NCBI GenBank assembly: GCA_944332375.1
Contig: CALVJU010000033.1
Location: forward strand, 1 to 15,783
Direction: 5' to 3'
DNA length: 15,783 nt
Source: an uncultured Bacilli bacterium
Lineage (GTDB): Bacteria > Bacillota_I > Bacilli_A > RF39 > UBA660
Each line of letters begins with the position of its first letter. The stretch's first letter is position 1. Made by a program: the position numbers and the translations under genes. The notes under the pieces are model-generated. The model did no database searches and was not told where the DNA came from. It was given only the letters and a program-made list of their open reading frames with translations. This document shows, one piece after another, positions 1 to 6,416 of this stretch.

Positions 1-779
1 TTTTTAGGTGTCGGCATATCCTCAGGCATCATTCCACCAATATCAGCAATCGCTTTTCTAACCTTTTTTCCAACTTCATAATGCGTATTTTTAGCATTAT
101 CTTCACCTTGAATATTATCTCTTAAAAGTTTTTGTTTTGTTTGATTGATTCTAAATAAATTTGCTATTAACTCATCCTCATTCATATTGTCTAGAATATC
201 TTCTCTATAACGCAATTTTTTTCTCTTAAAAATATCATCAGCGGTTTCACCGTTATATAATCCTCTATATCCTGCATTATGAAACTCAGCCATGTTTTTG
301 ACTCCTGCAGATGAAGCAACTTGTTGTAAAGTATAATTACCACGTCTAGTTAAATTCCTTTGATAAAGCCTCTTTTCATCATCTGATAGAGAATCATATT
401 CTTGTTCAGTGATTTCTTGTTTTCTTGTTTGAACAGCAAAATAAGTTTGACCTAAAGCAACCACTTCCTTACTTGGGTCGGCATTTTGAACTATCAAATA
501 ACAGGCATATCTAGAAAGTTTATAGTCAAGAATTTTTCTTTTTGCAGTTTTACCTATTTCTATCATTTTGTTGGCTTCAACAAAATGATCAAACACATTA
601 AATTTACTATTTTTGCAAGATGTAATAGCTTTATCTATTACTACTTTGAAATTTCTCCATTCTTTATATTCCAAAACTTTTTGCAAATCACGTGCATACC
701 AATATTCATTTCCATATTCATCAATATGTTTTATATCTTCAAAAGTTTTAATAGTAGATTTATTAACAATTTCTTCCAT
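1..779 (-). CDS. dinD: DinD-like BRO-N domain protein, 3' end cut by window edge
   Basis: The minus strand is open from an ATG at 779 to the window edge, giving 259 residues with no stop. The protein starts MEEIVNKSTIKTFEDIKHID and contains NEYWYARDLQKVLEYKEWRNF (about 24-44), the typical start of a BRO-N domain, followed by DYKLSRYACYLIVQNADPSK (85-104). The later part (LTRRGNYTLQQVASSAGVKN, then NAGYRGLYNG) matches DinD, the DNA-damage-inducible protein D family of about 275 residues, so only a short C-terminal tail should be missing. The molecular function of DinD is poorly defined; in E. coli it is LexA-controlled and reported to affect RecA filaments. AGGAGG lies 5 nt upstream of the ATG. 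The gene has a TTGACA promoter inside an element shared with the next gene upstream. No LexA/DinR box (GAAC-N4-GTTC) was seen. Confidence 0.85.
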   Translation of the reverse strand, partial: MEEIVNKSTIKTFEDIKHIDEYGNEYWYARDLQKVLEYKEWRNFKVVIDKAITSCKNSKFNVFDHFVEANKMIEIGKTAKRKILDYKLSRYACYLIVQNADPSKEVVALGQTYFAVQTRKQEITEQEYDSLSDDEKRLYQRNLTRRGNYTLQQVASSAGVKNMAEFHNAGYRGLYNGETADDIFKRKKLRYREDILDNMNEDELIANLFRINQTKQKLLRDNIQGEDNAKNTHYEVGKKVRKAIADIGGMMPEDMPTPK

Positions 780-801
780 TCTATCCTCCTTTTTAAAATA
801 T

Positions 802-831
802 AATATAATGGTTTTTACCTTACGGTGTCAA
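802..831 (-). promoter_or_regulatory. Probable promoter of dinD
   Basis: On the minus strand a perfect TTGACA (831-826) is followed after 18 nt by TATATT (807-802), or after 17 nt by TTATAT. Transcription would start near 795, just before the AGGAGG at about 785-790. The -35 hexamer is part of the element repeated upstream of the YhcG gene. Confidence 0.6.
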
Positions 832-864
832 CTAAAATGTTTTGCCCCCCATTTTTGAATAAAA
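823..864. repeat. Shared upstream element, copy 1
   Basis: This 42-bp stretch begins CGGTGTCAACTAAAATG, has a run of six C (845-850) and ends ATTTTTGAATAAAA. It matches 2083-2123 with one substitution (G/A) and one C missing. Its edge lies 46 nt from the dinD start. Weaker similarity continues on both sides: ATAATGG outside, and a TTTTTRCTATTTT block inside. It contains the TTGACA -35 on the minus strand. It may be a duplicated promoter/operator region; an insertion-sequence end is the alternative. Confidence 0.8.
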
Positions 865-990
865 ATAGTCATTTGGGGTTATTTTTTGCTATTTTTTTGA
901 AAAACCGTGTAAGATCTCAAAACTTGTAATTTCTTTATTTATAGGGGTTTCTCAGAGAGTTTAAATAAATCGGTACTAATCAATTTATAT

Positions 991-1030
991 TAATTGTACT
1001 ATCATTCATTTAATTGTACTATCATTCATT
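991..1030. repeat. Perfect 20-bp tandem duplication
   Basis: The unit taattgtactatcattcatt occurs exactly twice, at 991-1010 and 1011-1030. The right copy contains the last codons and stop of the YhcG gene; the left copy repeats that stop region downstream. It looks like a recent slippage or repair duplication that left the reading frame unchanged. Confidence 0.9.
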
Positions 1031-2038
1031 TGATCCACCGCTTTCTATATCTATATGAAGATTAATTTCTTCTTCTGTAGGCAATTTATCTAATATGTTC
1101 TTAGGTAACTTGTTATTCAGTTTATATGTTGAAACACCAATAGGCACATTAGATGACTGTAATGACCAATCTACTGTAACTCTATTTTTTTCTCTGCACA
1201 ATAATAGTCCGAGTGTAGAATTATCATGTTCTTTTTTTAACAATTTGTCAATAGCTGTAACATAAAACCCTATCTGTCCAACATATTCAGGTTTAAATTC
1301 TCCAGCTTTTAGTTCTACTACTATATAACATCTTAATTCTAAATGATAAAATAGCAAATCAATATAAAAATCCTGATTATCAACCGATATTTTATATTGA
1401 TTGCCTACAAAACTGAACCCCTTACCAAGCTCTAATAATACATCTCTTATTTTTGTAACCATTTTATTCTCTAATTCTTGTTCTTTATAGTTGTTATTTA
1501 ATGAAATAAATTCAAAAATATAAGGATCTTTTACATTATTATTTACTAAATCACTATCCTTAGGAGGTAATAATAACGAAAAATTATTATCGCTTTTACC
1601 AATTCTTTTATGAAATTCTGAATCTATTTGAAGTGCTAAAACATTTCTACTCCATCCATTTTTAATAGTGTTTTCTGCATATATTTTTCTTATATTTTTA
1701 TCTTTAATCTTTTCAATTAGTAATAAATTATGACCTCTTGGTAATTTGGCTACAAGCTGTTGCCAATTTTCATCGTCAGCATACTCTTCATAAAATAGCC
1801 TCATTGATCTTATATTTCTTTCTGAGAAACCTTTCATATTTGGAAAGGTTAATTTAAGCTCTATAGATACTTGCTTAGTAAAATTATTACCATATCTTTT
1901 GTTTTCTGAAACAATCTTTCCCAATCTGAAATATAACATGATTAAATTGCTATTTACTTGTTGCATTGTTTTTATCTGAGCATTTAAAATTTCTTTCTTT
2001 ATATTACCAATTATTTTTTTAAAGTCTTGTTCTAACAT
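1022..2038 (-). CDS. YhcG/DUF1016 family PDDEXK nuclease
   Basis: A 338-residue protein, close to the family's usual length. The N-terminal half (about 1-165) is the helical DUF1016 N-terminal region, with FSERNIRSMRLFYEEY at 71-86 and NWQQLVAKLPRGHNLLLIEK at 91-110, both typical. The C-terminal half (about 175-325) is a PDDEXK nuclease domain: FYIDLLFYH supplies the Asp (D227), VVELKAGEF the E-x-K pair (E242, K244), and the following GQIGFY a conserved Gln (Q255), so the active site looks intact. Relatives are found in defence islands and near type I restriction systems; the physiological substrate is not settled. GAGAGGAGC lies just upstream of the ATG. The 3' end overlaps the 20-bp tandem duplication. 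It probably has its own promoter within shared-element copy 2. Confidence 0.9.
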   Translation of the reverse strand: MLEQDFKKIIGNIKKEILNAQIKTMQQVNSNLIMLYFRLGKIVSENKRYGNNFTKQVSIELKLTFPNMKGFSERNIRSMRLFYEEYADDENWQQLVAKLPRGHNLLLIEKIKDKNIRKIYAENTIKNGWSRNVLALQIDSEFHKRIGKSDNNFSLLLPPKDSDLVNNNVKDPYIFEFISLNNNYKEQELENKMVTKIRDVLLELGKGFSFVGNQYKISVDNQDFYIDLLFYHLELRCYIVVELKAGEFKPEYVGQIGFYVTAIDKLLKKEHDNSTLGLLLCREKNRVTVDWSLQSSNVPIGVSTYKLNNKLPKNILDKLPTEEEINLHIDIESGGSNE

Positions 2039-2061
2039 AAAATTGCTCCTCTCATAATAAC

Positions 2062-2091
2062 AGATAATGGGAGTTAACTATGCGGTGTCAA
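2062..2091 (-). promoter_or_regulatory. Probable promoter of the YhcG nuclease gene
   Basis: TTGACA (2091-2086, minus strand) with TTATCT (2067-2062) after 18 nt. The -35 lies in shared-element copy 2 in the same position as in the dinD promoter; the -10 is weaker than in copy 1. Confidence 0.5.
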
Positions 2092-2123
2092 CTAAAATGT
2101 TTTACCCCCATTTTTGAATAAAA
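2083..2123. repeat. Shared upstream element, copy 2
   Basis: A 41-bp near-identical partner of 823-864, with five C where copy 1 has six and A where copy 1 has G before the C run. Its edge lies 47 nt from the YhcG start codon, versus 46 nt for copy 1 and dinD. The equal spacing argues for duplicated gene-control DNA rather than two random insertions. Confidence 0.8.
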
Positions 2124-2167
2124 TTTGCTCACTTTTTACTATTTTCTAGTCATTTTTATTAATTCCT

Positions 2168-2661
2168 TTATTTAATCAGCTTTATATGTTCTTTTATTAA
2201 GCAATCTTCTAATGTTTCCGTACCATTTAATATATACATTTTTTCGTATCTTCTTTTTAATGAATCTTCATAATAAGGTTTAAACACTTGTTTTAGTCTA
2301 ATTATAAAATCTTGATTACTTCCTCTTTCTATGCATCTTTTTTCTACTTCACTCCAATTATCAAGGTTTGGATATGCAATTGAATACTTTATATTATTTT
2401 CATCAAATAATCAAAATGTTCTGGTTTTAATTGGACTAACACAACATCATATTTTTTACATGCTTAATCTATAGCCTTATAATAATTTTGTGGCCATTCA
2501 TCATTTATTTCGCGTTTAGTTCCTTTTCTTTGCTCAACAGTTAAGTCAGTATCAAAAATCTTATGCTTATATGAACTAGACTCTAACTCTATAACGTTCC
2601 TATACTTTCTCCCCAAAACACTTTTTCCACATGTTGCAAACCCTGCTATTATAATTGCCAT
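2168..2661 (-). pseudogene. Broken P-loop kinase-like gene
   Basis: The ATG at 2661 opens MAIIIAGFATCGKSVLGRKY, a Walker A loop (GFATCGKS, residues 7-14) as in small nucleotide or metabolite kinases. The frame stops at TAA 2466-2464 after 65 codons. Reading through that codon gives ACKKYDVVLVQLKPEHFDYL; a shift of one base near 2406-2412 then restores DENNIKYSIAYPNLDNW, continuing through VEKRCIERGSNQDFIIRLKQ to a natural stop at 2168-2170. One nonsense mutation and one single-base deletion thus break an otherwise coherent protein of about 164 residues. The exact family is not recognised; it looks like a phage-type or accessory nucleotide kinase. Expression of the 65-aa N-terminal piece alone is unlikely to be functional. 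Confidence 0.75.
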
Positions 2662-3026
2662 AATCTCACCTTTTTCTCTTAAATATGTAAAAAATCAATT
2701 TTCTAATTTCCTTATCTTATAAAGATTTAAAGATGGTCTGGCATAATTGTGGCTCTCCCAATTAATACTGCTTTTTGGAAACTTTTTCCTTCATTTGCTA
2801 TATAATCACTTTCTCATATAAAATCTATTTCATTATATCATGATATCATACTTTTTAACCAAAAGAAAAAGTAGAAAAATCTACTCCATCATCAAAACAA
2901 TTACCTATAATTTTAATTTAATACTTTTTTATTCATGATACTTTATTCTTTACATATCAATTACCAATGTTAAAACAAATTTTATATTCAAAATCACTCT
3001 AAGGTAATCTAGATTCATAAATATAT
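2662..3026. other. Gene-free AT-rich stretch
   Basis: No convincing gene on either strand. It holds a probable minus-strand terminator (2861-2885) and a 12-bp palindrome ATATCATGATAT around 2835-2847. A minus-strand frame near 2720-2815 reads SDYIANEGKSFQKAVLIGRA between stops; this could be a gene remnant but has no family match I can name. Confidence 0.5.
2861..2885 (-). terminator. Probable terminator downstream of the 145-aa gene
   Basis: On the minus strand AGTAGA-TTTT-TCTACT forms a 6-bp hairpin followed by TTTTCTTTT. It lies about 140 nt beyond the stop of the gene at 3027-3464. Confidence 0.45.
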
Positions 3027-3464
3027 TTATCTATCGATATCAAAAGACTTAATTAATTTCTGTACTTTATCATATAAAGATTCTCCCGTATTACTGTCAT
3101 AACAATTTTCATACCGAAAATATTTGTCTTTATAAAATCCAGATACACTATTTCCTGAATCATGTACTGGACGAAATTCATAACTTTTATTTTTTATTTC
3201 CTGATCAATAAATAGTGCAATCTTATCATAATCTTGACAAGATAATGTATAACCATCTGACATAGATTCTAACGGAATATGATTCTGTTCTAAAAATGGT
3301 GTTTGTCTTAAATACAAGGTATAAAAATATATTCTCTTATCCTTGGTTATTATAATACCAGCATTTCCAGGATTTTTTAGTCCCCACCAGTTCGATATAC
3401 TCAGAATACTATTTTCCTGTAATTTTTCCACTTTTTCTTTAAAAATATTTGCCTTTTCTCTCAT
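3027..3464 (-). CDS. Hypothetical protein, 145 aa
   Basis: I do not recognise this protein. It is soluble (no membrane segment or signal peptide), rich in Tyr, Lys and Asp, and starts with a short amphipathic helix (MREKANIFKEKVEKLQENS). A conspicuous segment NWWGLKNPGNAGIIITKDKR (25-44) looks like the first beta-strands of a small domain, and GNSVSGFYKDKYFRYENCYD (104-123) is likely a second sheet segment. GAAGGAG sits 7 nt before the ATG, so translation is credible. It is transcribed away from the HTH gene at 3537, with 72 nt between the start codons, so the two may share control. No function can be assigned. Confidence 0.65.
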   Translation of the reverse strand: MREKANIFKEKVEKLQENSILSISNWWGLKNPGNAGIIITKDKRIYFYTLYLRQTPFLEQNHIPLESMSDGYTLSCQDYDKIALFIDQEIKNKSYEFRPVHDSGNSVSGFYKDKYFRYENCYDSNTGESLYDKVQKLIKSFDIDR

Positions 3465-3536
3465 ATAATCTCCTTCTTTCTGTTATAATTATAGTATATC
3501 TGATTATAAATTTGGTCGCACAGAAAGGGACATTTT

Positions 3537-4043
3537 ATGAAAGAAAAATTACAAGAATATATTACTAAAAATTATTTAACAAATAACATAGTAAGAAGCA
3601 AAAAAGCAAATATAATAACAAATGACATCAATAATAAAAAAGCATATTACACTAATGAATATCAAACCTCAAAAATAGAAAATTTTATTAATAAAAGTAT
3701 AACAGACACCAGTTTTCAGGAGCTATTATTTAAATATATAGATGAAAAAAATTTAAAAGATAGCGACGTATATAATAAAGTTCATATTGATAGAAGATTA
3801 TTTTCCAAAATAAGAAGTAATAACCAATATCATCCAAGTAAAGATACAATTATATTATTAGGATTATCTTTAAAACTAAATGAAGACGAAATAGAAGAAT
3901 TACTAAATAGTGCTTCTTATTCTCTACCTAAAAATAATATATATGACTTAATTATAAGATTTTGCTTTGTAGAAAAAATATACGATATTAAAGATGTTAA
4001 TGAATTATTAGCAATATATAATTGTAAATTATTTTCATATTAA
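3537..4043 (+). CDS. Stand-alone HTH protein of the type usually fused to effector domains
   Basis: A 168-residue protein. Residues about 58-165 form a compact helical domain recognisable by SFQELLFKYIDEKNLKDSDV (59-78), then IDRRLFSKIRSNNQYHPSKD (84-103), which is the recognition-helix region, then LGLSLKLNEDEIEELLNSAS. From memory, this XRE-like domain is usually the C-terminal part of longer Bacillota proteins, for instance after macro or phosphatase domains. Here the partner is reduced to about 57 Lys/Asn/Ile-rich residues without recognisable fold, and the C-terminus ends NELLAIYNCKLFSY. AAGGGA lies upstream of the ATG. Codon use is extremely AT-rich compared with genes right of 8 kb, suggesting transfer. 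The target is unknown; a regulator or a defence/stress accessory protein is possible. Confidence 0.7.
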   Translation: MKEKLQEYITKNYLTNNIVRSKKANIITNDINNKKAYYTNEYQTSKIENFINKSITDTSFQELLFKYIDEKNLKDSDVYNKVHIDRRLFSKIRSNNQYHPSKDTIILLGLSLKLNEDEIEELLNSASYSLPKNNIYDLIIRFCFVEKIYDIKDVNELLAIYNCKLFSY

Positions 4044-4092
4044 CTTAATAATTTCACAATAAAAGACTCTCATCAAAATTCATTTTTTCCCT

Positions 4093-4242
4093 TCAAGTTA
4101 CTATTGGCCTTTCTCCTTCTTTTTCAACTGTCGAGAATTCCTCGGTAGTTGATTTTTTATTAACTTCACAATCATTATATATATTCTTTAAATGTAATGA
4201 GACATTGTCTTTAGTACAGTCATTCACTTTTGAGATAGTCAT
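4093..4242 (-). pseudogene. RhuM-like fragment 1 (49 codons)
   Basis: A short minus-strand frame with ATG at 4242 (GATGGAG upstream) encodes KDNVSLHLKNIYNDCEVNKK (11-30) and STTEEFSTVEKEGERPIVT (31-49), ending at 4093. This resembles the N-terminal DNA-binding-like region of virulence RhuM family proteins, which typically read xxNISxHIKNIYxExEL followed by ENSTxxxFxxVQxEGNR. Full RhuM proteins exceed 250 residues, so this is a remnant or mini-ORF. The match is from memory of the family consensus and is not proven. Confidence 0.5.
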
Positions 4243-4319
4243 AAATCTCCATCTTCAAATCAAACTTAAATTCCTTTATCATGTACTTGCCTTTCAAATA
4301 TTAAAAACATTAACAAATA

Positions 4320-4889
4320 CTAACCTTTTTGATTTTTACTAAACATTTCTCTTCCATAATAAAGAGTTCTTAATTTATCTAACCCTAAGCTATCATAGTC
4401 AATATGAAAACCATATGAATTTAGGTCATCTATCAACATTTTTCTCTGAGTTTCTAAATCGAACTTATAATAATCTTTATTATCGTAATACACCAATGTG
4501 CCTACACCTTCAATTTGTTGGAGTTGAATTTTACTACTCATCCCATCCTTATAATAGTGATAATCTTTTTTGGTAGTATCAAATATTTTCTTATATCCAA
4601 ATGTTGCTAATCTATTCTCAAAATCATTGAACTCATGATTAGAAACTTCTTCTACATCCAAGCCATTAATCAGATTATTTTGTACTTTGTAATTTGTGTG
4701 ATTGTGAGATCTTAATCTTATACAAGCATTTTTCATTTCTGATTCTGATAATCCATCTAGACTTTTATTCGTATAATAAATATCATGTGTTATGACTTTA
4801 AAATCATTGGTTAATCCATGACTTTTCAATAAATTATCATAATATTTAAAACCTTGATCTAGCTTTATTCCAATTTCTACAATGACCAT
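4320..4889 (-). CDS. CYTH-domain protein (class IV cyclase / triphosphatase-like)
   Basis: 189 residues from the ATG at 4889. A further in-frame ATG at 4910 exists, but GGAGGAG lies between the two, directly before 4889, so the inner start is chosen. The order of elements fits a CYTH triphosphate tunnel: VEIGIKL (4-10), HDIYYTN (35-41), NACIRLRSH (54-62) with basic residues for phosphate binding, TTKKDYHYYKDG (105-116), SKIQLQQIEGVGTLVYY (119-135). CYTH enzymes bind nucleotides or organic triphosphates with metal ions. The N-terminal signature is normally E-x-E-x-K; here it is E-I-G-I-K, with Gly replacing the second Glu, so metal binding may be altered. It lies downstream of the XRE/membrane/52-aa set with 137 nt between, and has a RhuM-like fragment on each side. 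Confidence 0.75.
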   Translation of the reverse strand: MVIVEIGIKLDQGFKYYDNLLKSHGLTNDFKVITHDIYYTNKSLDGLSESEMKNACIRLRSHNHTNYKVQNNLINGLDVEEVSNHEFNDFENRLATFGYKKIFDTTKKDYHYYKDGMSSKIQLQQIEGVGTLVYYDNKDYYKFDLETQRKMLIDDLNSYGFHIDYDSLGLDKLRTLYYGREMFSKNQKG

Positions 4890-4930
4890 ATTATCTCCTC
4901 CATATCTCAAAACATTTTATCATCCAATAC

Positions 4931-4993
4931 TTAATCCCTATTTTCTTCTTTTTGAACTAGTAAAAATTTCTTACGAGTTGAATTTTCGTCTAA
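4931..4993 (-). pseudogene. RhuM-like fragment 2 (about 20 codons)
   Basis: Between in-frame stops at 4996-4994 and 4933-4931 the minus strand reads LDENSTRKKFLLVQKEENRD. It resembles the ELDENSTxKxFLxVQKEGNR segment of RhuM proteins and aligns with residues about 28-46 of fragment 1. It has no start codon and is too short to be a gene. It sits immediately upstream of the CYTH ribosome binding site. Confidence 0.4.
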
Positions 4994-5026
4994 TCACTAC
5001 CATTGCATATTTTCCTCTTTCATACG

Positions 5027-5185
5027 CTATTGCATTCTAAATACTAAAATTGCTTTAGCAGTTCCTGTAATTGACATAGTAACGAGTTCATAACCTTCTT
5101 GTAACATTTTGTTTGCCATATCTTCTATTTTCTTTGCCATATCATCCGCTTTTGGCGAATATTCAATTACAACTGTTTTATACAT
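5027..5185 (-). CDS. Small 52-aa protein, DUF4177-like
   Basis: ATG at 5185, stop at 5027. The protein MYKTVVIEYSPKADDMAKKI, then EDMANKMLQEGYELVTMSIT, then GTAKAILVFRMQ has a strand-helix-strand-strand pattern: a first strand, an amphipathic helix, the EGYELVTMSI turn-strand and a final AILVF strand. This fits the small DUF4177-type proteins (GW/GYELV motif); the assignment is moderate. Its AGGAGG lies inside the last codons of the upstream membrane protein, whose stop is only 3 nt before this ATG, so translation is very likely coupled. The upstream neighbour and the XRE regulator suggest a membrane-associated regulatory set. No function is known. Confidence 0.7.
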   Translation of the reverse strand: MYKTVVIEYSPKADDMAKKIEDMANKMLQEGYELVTMSITGTAKAILVFRMQ

Positions 5186-5188
5186 TTT

Positions 5189-5581
5189 CTATGCTTCCCT
5201 CCTTTTTATTTTCGCTACAATAACGGGAGACACAAGTGTAGTTACTACAACTAAAATCCATAAATTTCCATTTAAGAAATTGTATGAATGGATAAGATCT
5301 TTCATCCCACCACCTTCACTGATATACATTGTTAAATCAAATAGATTTGTTAAAACAAACCATATCAAACCAAATATAACATAATCCGTAGTTCTACAGT
5401 TTTTAATTTTAGGGATGAATACATATGCGACAATAAAAATACATGCACTTAAAATAATCCCACTCAGTGGTAAAGCAATATCCCCTAATTTCACAAGTAC
5501 ACTTTCTCTGAATCCTCCATTTAAGATTGCTAGTGGTATGATAAAAAGCCATATACCGATCGCTTGCATATATTTTTTCAC
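5189..5581 (-). CDS. Four-helix integral membrane protein, 130 aa
   Basis: The longest frame begins with a GTG at 5590 that overlaps the AGGAGG itself, so the start is placed at the third GTG (5581, 8 nt from the GGAGG); the GTG at 5584 is also possible. The protein has four hydrophobic stretches, about 6-20, 36-56, 66-88 and 106-124, with short polar loops, and a basic C-terminal tail (AKIKRREA) that predicts a cytoplasmic end. I recognise no named family. It lies 23 nt after the stop of the XRE regulator and 3 nt before the 52-aa gene, so it belongs to the same transcript and may be the effector or a partner of the membrane-bound regulator. Confidence 0.75.
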   Translation of the reverse strand: MKKYMQAIGIWLFIIPLAILNGGFRESVLVKLGDIALPLSGIILSACIFIVAYVFIPKIKNCRTTDYVIFGLIWFVLTNLFDLTMYISEGGGMKDLIHSYNFLNGNLWILVVVTTLVSPVIVAKIKRREA

Positions 5582-5604
5582 CACGATCACCTCCTTTAAG
5601 CATA

Positions 5605-6315
5605 TTATTTACAATAATCGATTAATTCTTCAATACTTGGATTACCATTTTTCTCAATCACCCAATATTCATCTTCTTCATCAAAATGACATCTATATAC
5701 ATCATAAAACAAAGTATCATAATAAATTACATCTCCAGTTGTTGCAGTTACCAATCTAAATCTAGGGGCAACATGATTCCTTTTCACATTCATATAATCC
5801 GTAAACAATAACACGGATAATGTCATCAAAACAGTGACAACTAAAATAATAGATTGTTTTAATAAACCTAAATGTTTAAAATTCAAACTAATTCCAATTG
5901 TAAAAATAGTAACTCCTAATGCTGAATAAATAGATCCCCAACTACTTTCACTCGGAAAAATTGTAATCGCTGTGATCACAATAAATAATCCAAATATAAT
6001 AAGTAATAAATAGATCAATTTGGAATACTTTACAATTTTTTTATTAGAATAATCGATTGTATCTAATATATTTTCTTCTGATTTTTCTTGATAATTTTCT
6101 TTTGTTAAGTTCTCACCACTTAATAATTCATTCAAGGTAATCTCTAATTCTTTACATAATGGTTTAAATAAAGATAAATCAGGCATGTTTCTACCATTCT
6201 CCCAGTTTCCGACAGTTCGGTCTGATACCCCCAACTTTTCTGCTAATTCCTGTTGTGTCATATTTTTCTTTTTTCTACATTCAGCAATAAATTTACCGAT
6301 CTTTTCTTGATTCAT
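5605..6315 (-). CDS. XRE-family regulator with three membrane segments
   Basis: 236 residues from the ATG at 6315. A longer frame starts at a GTG (6333), but AAAGGAG lies between the two, favouring 6315. Residues 5-65 are a clear Cro/CI-type HTH: IGKFIAECRKKKNMTQQELA, then GVSDRTVGNWENGRNMPDLS. A charged linker (about 66-95) leads to hydrophobic segments near 98-119, 126-145 and 153-173. The last 60 residues (VTATTGDVIYYDTLFYDVYR, ending EELIDYCK) are a soluble domain probably on the outer side. The layout suggests a membrane-anchored regulator that senses an envelope or external signal and binds DNA from the membrane. It leads a tight set with the membrane protein and the 52-aa gene. A perfect palindrome lies upstream (6398-6410) and is a candidate operator. 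Confidence 0.85.
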   Translation of the reverse strand: MNQEKIGKFIAECRKKKNMTQQELAEKLGVSDRTVGNWENGRNMPDLSLFKPLCKELEITLNELLSGENLTKENYQEKSEENILDTIDYSNKKIVKYSKLIYLLLIIFGLFIVITAITIFPSESSWGSIYSALGVTIFTIGISLNFKHLGLLKQSIILVVTVLMTLSVLLFTDYMNVKRNHVAPRFRLVTATTGDVIYYDTLFYDVYRCHFDEEDEYWVIEKNGNPSIEELIDYCK

Positions 6316-6397
6316 AAAATTTGCTCCTTTCACACTACTAGTTTATAATGTAAAAGCTTTTTATTACAGGAAACAATGCAAGGGATATCCATTTTTC

Positions 6398-6410
6398 TAA
6401 CAGTCTGTTA
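6398..6410. promoter_or_regulatory. Perfect palindrome upstream of the XRE operon
   Basis: TAACAG-T-CTGTTA, 6-bp arms around one base, 83 nt upstream of the XRE start and just after the stop of the GNAT gene. It lacks a U-tract on either strand, so an operator for the HTH protein is more likely than a terminator. No clear -35/-10 pair was found beside it. Confidence 0.35.
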
Positions 6411-6416
6411 CAAAAT

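Noticed and set aside
486..858. Plus-strand open frames over the dinD region
   Set aside because: They are antisense to a well-supported dinD coding sequence, are Phe/Ile-rich as expected of shadows, and lack binding sites.
823..2123. Ends of an IS21-type insertion sequence
   Set aside because: TGTCAACT with a C run resembles such ends, but no transposase gene is present, both copies point the same way, and the equal distance to two start codons fits promoter DNA better. Kept as an alternative only.
2720..2815. Minus-strand open stretch reading SDYIANEGKSFQKAVLIGRA
   Set aside because: It looks protein-like but has no start codon or binding site, is stopped on both sides, and matches no family I know; at most a remnant.
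4125..4159. Hairpin CAACTGTCGAG-AATTC-CTCGGTAGTTG followed by six T, looking like a terminator for the HTH gene
   Set aside because: It lies within the RhuM-like fragment and its arms are the codons for STTEEFSTV. The homologous stretch in fragment 2 (about 4956-4980) gives a weaker hairpin of the same shape, so it is probably a by-product of coding sequence, although it may still end plus-strand transcripts.
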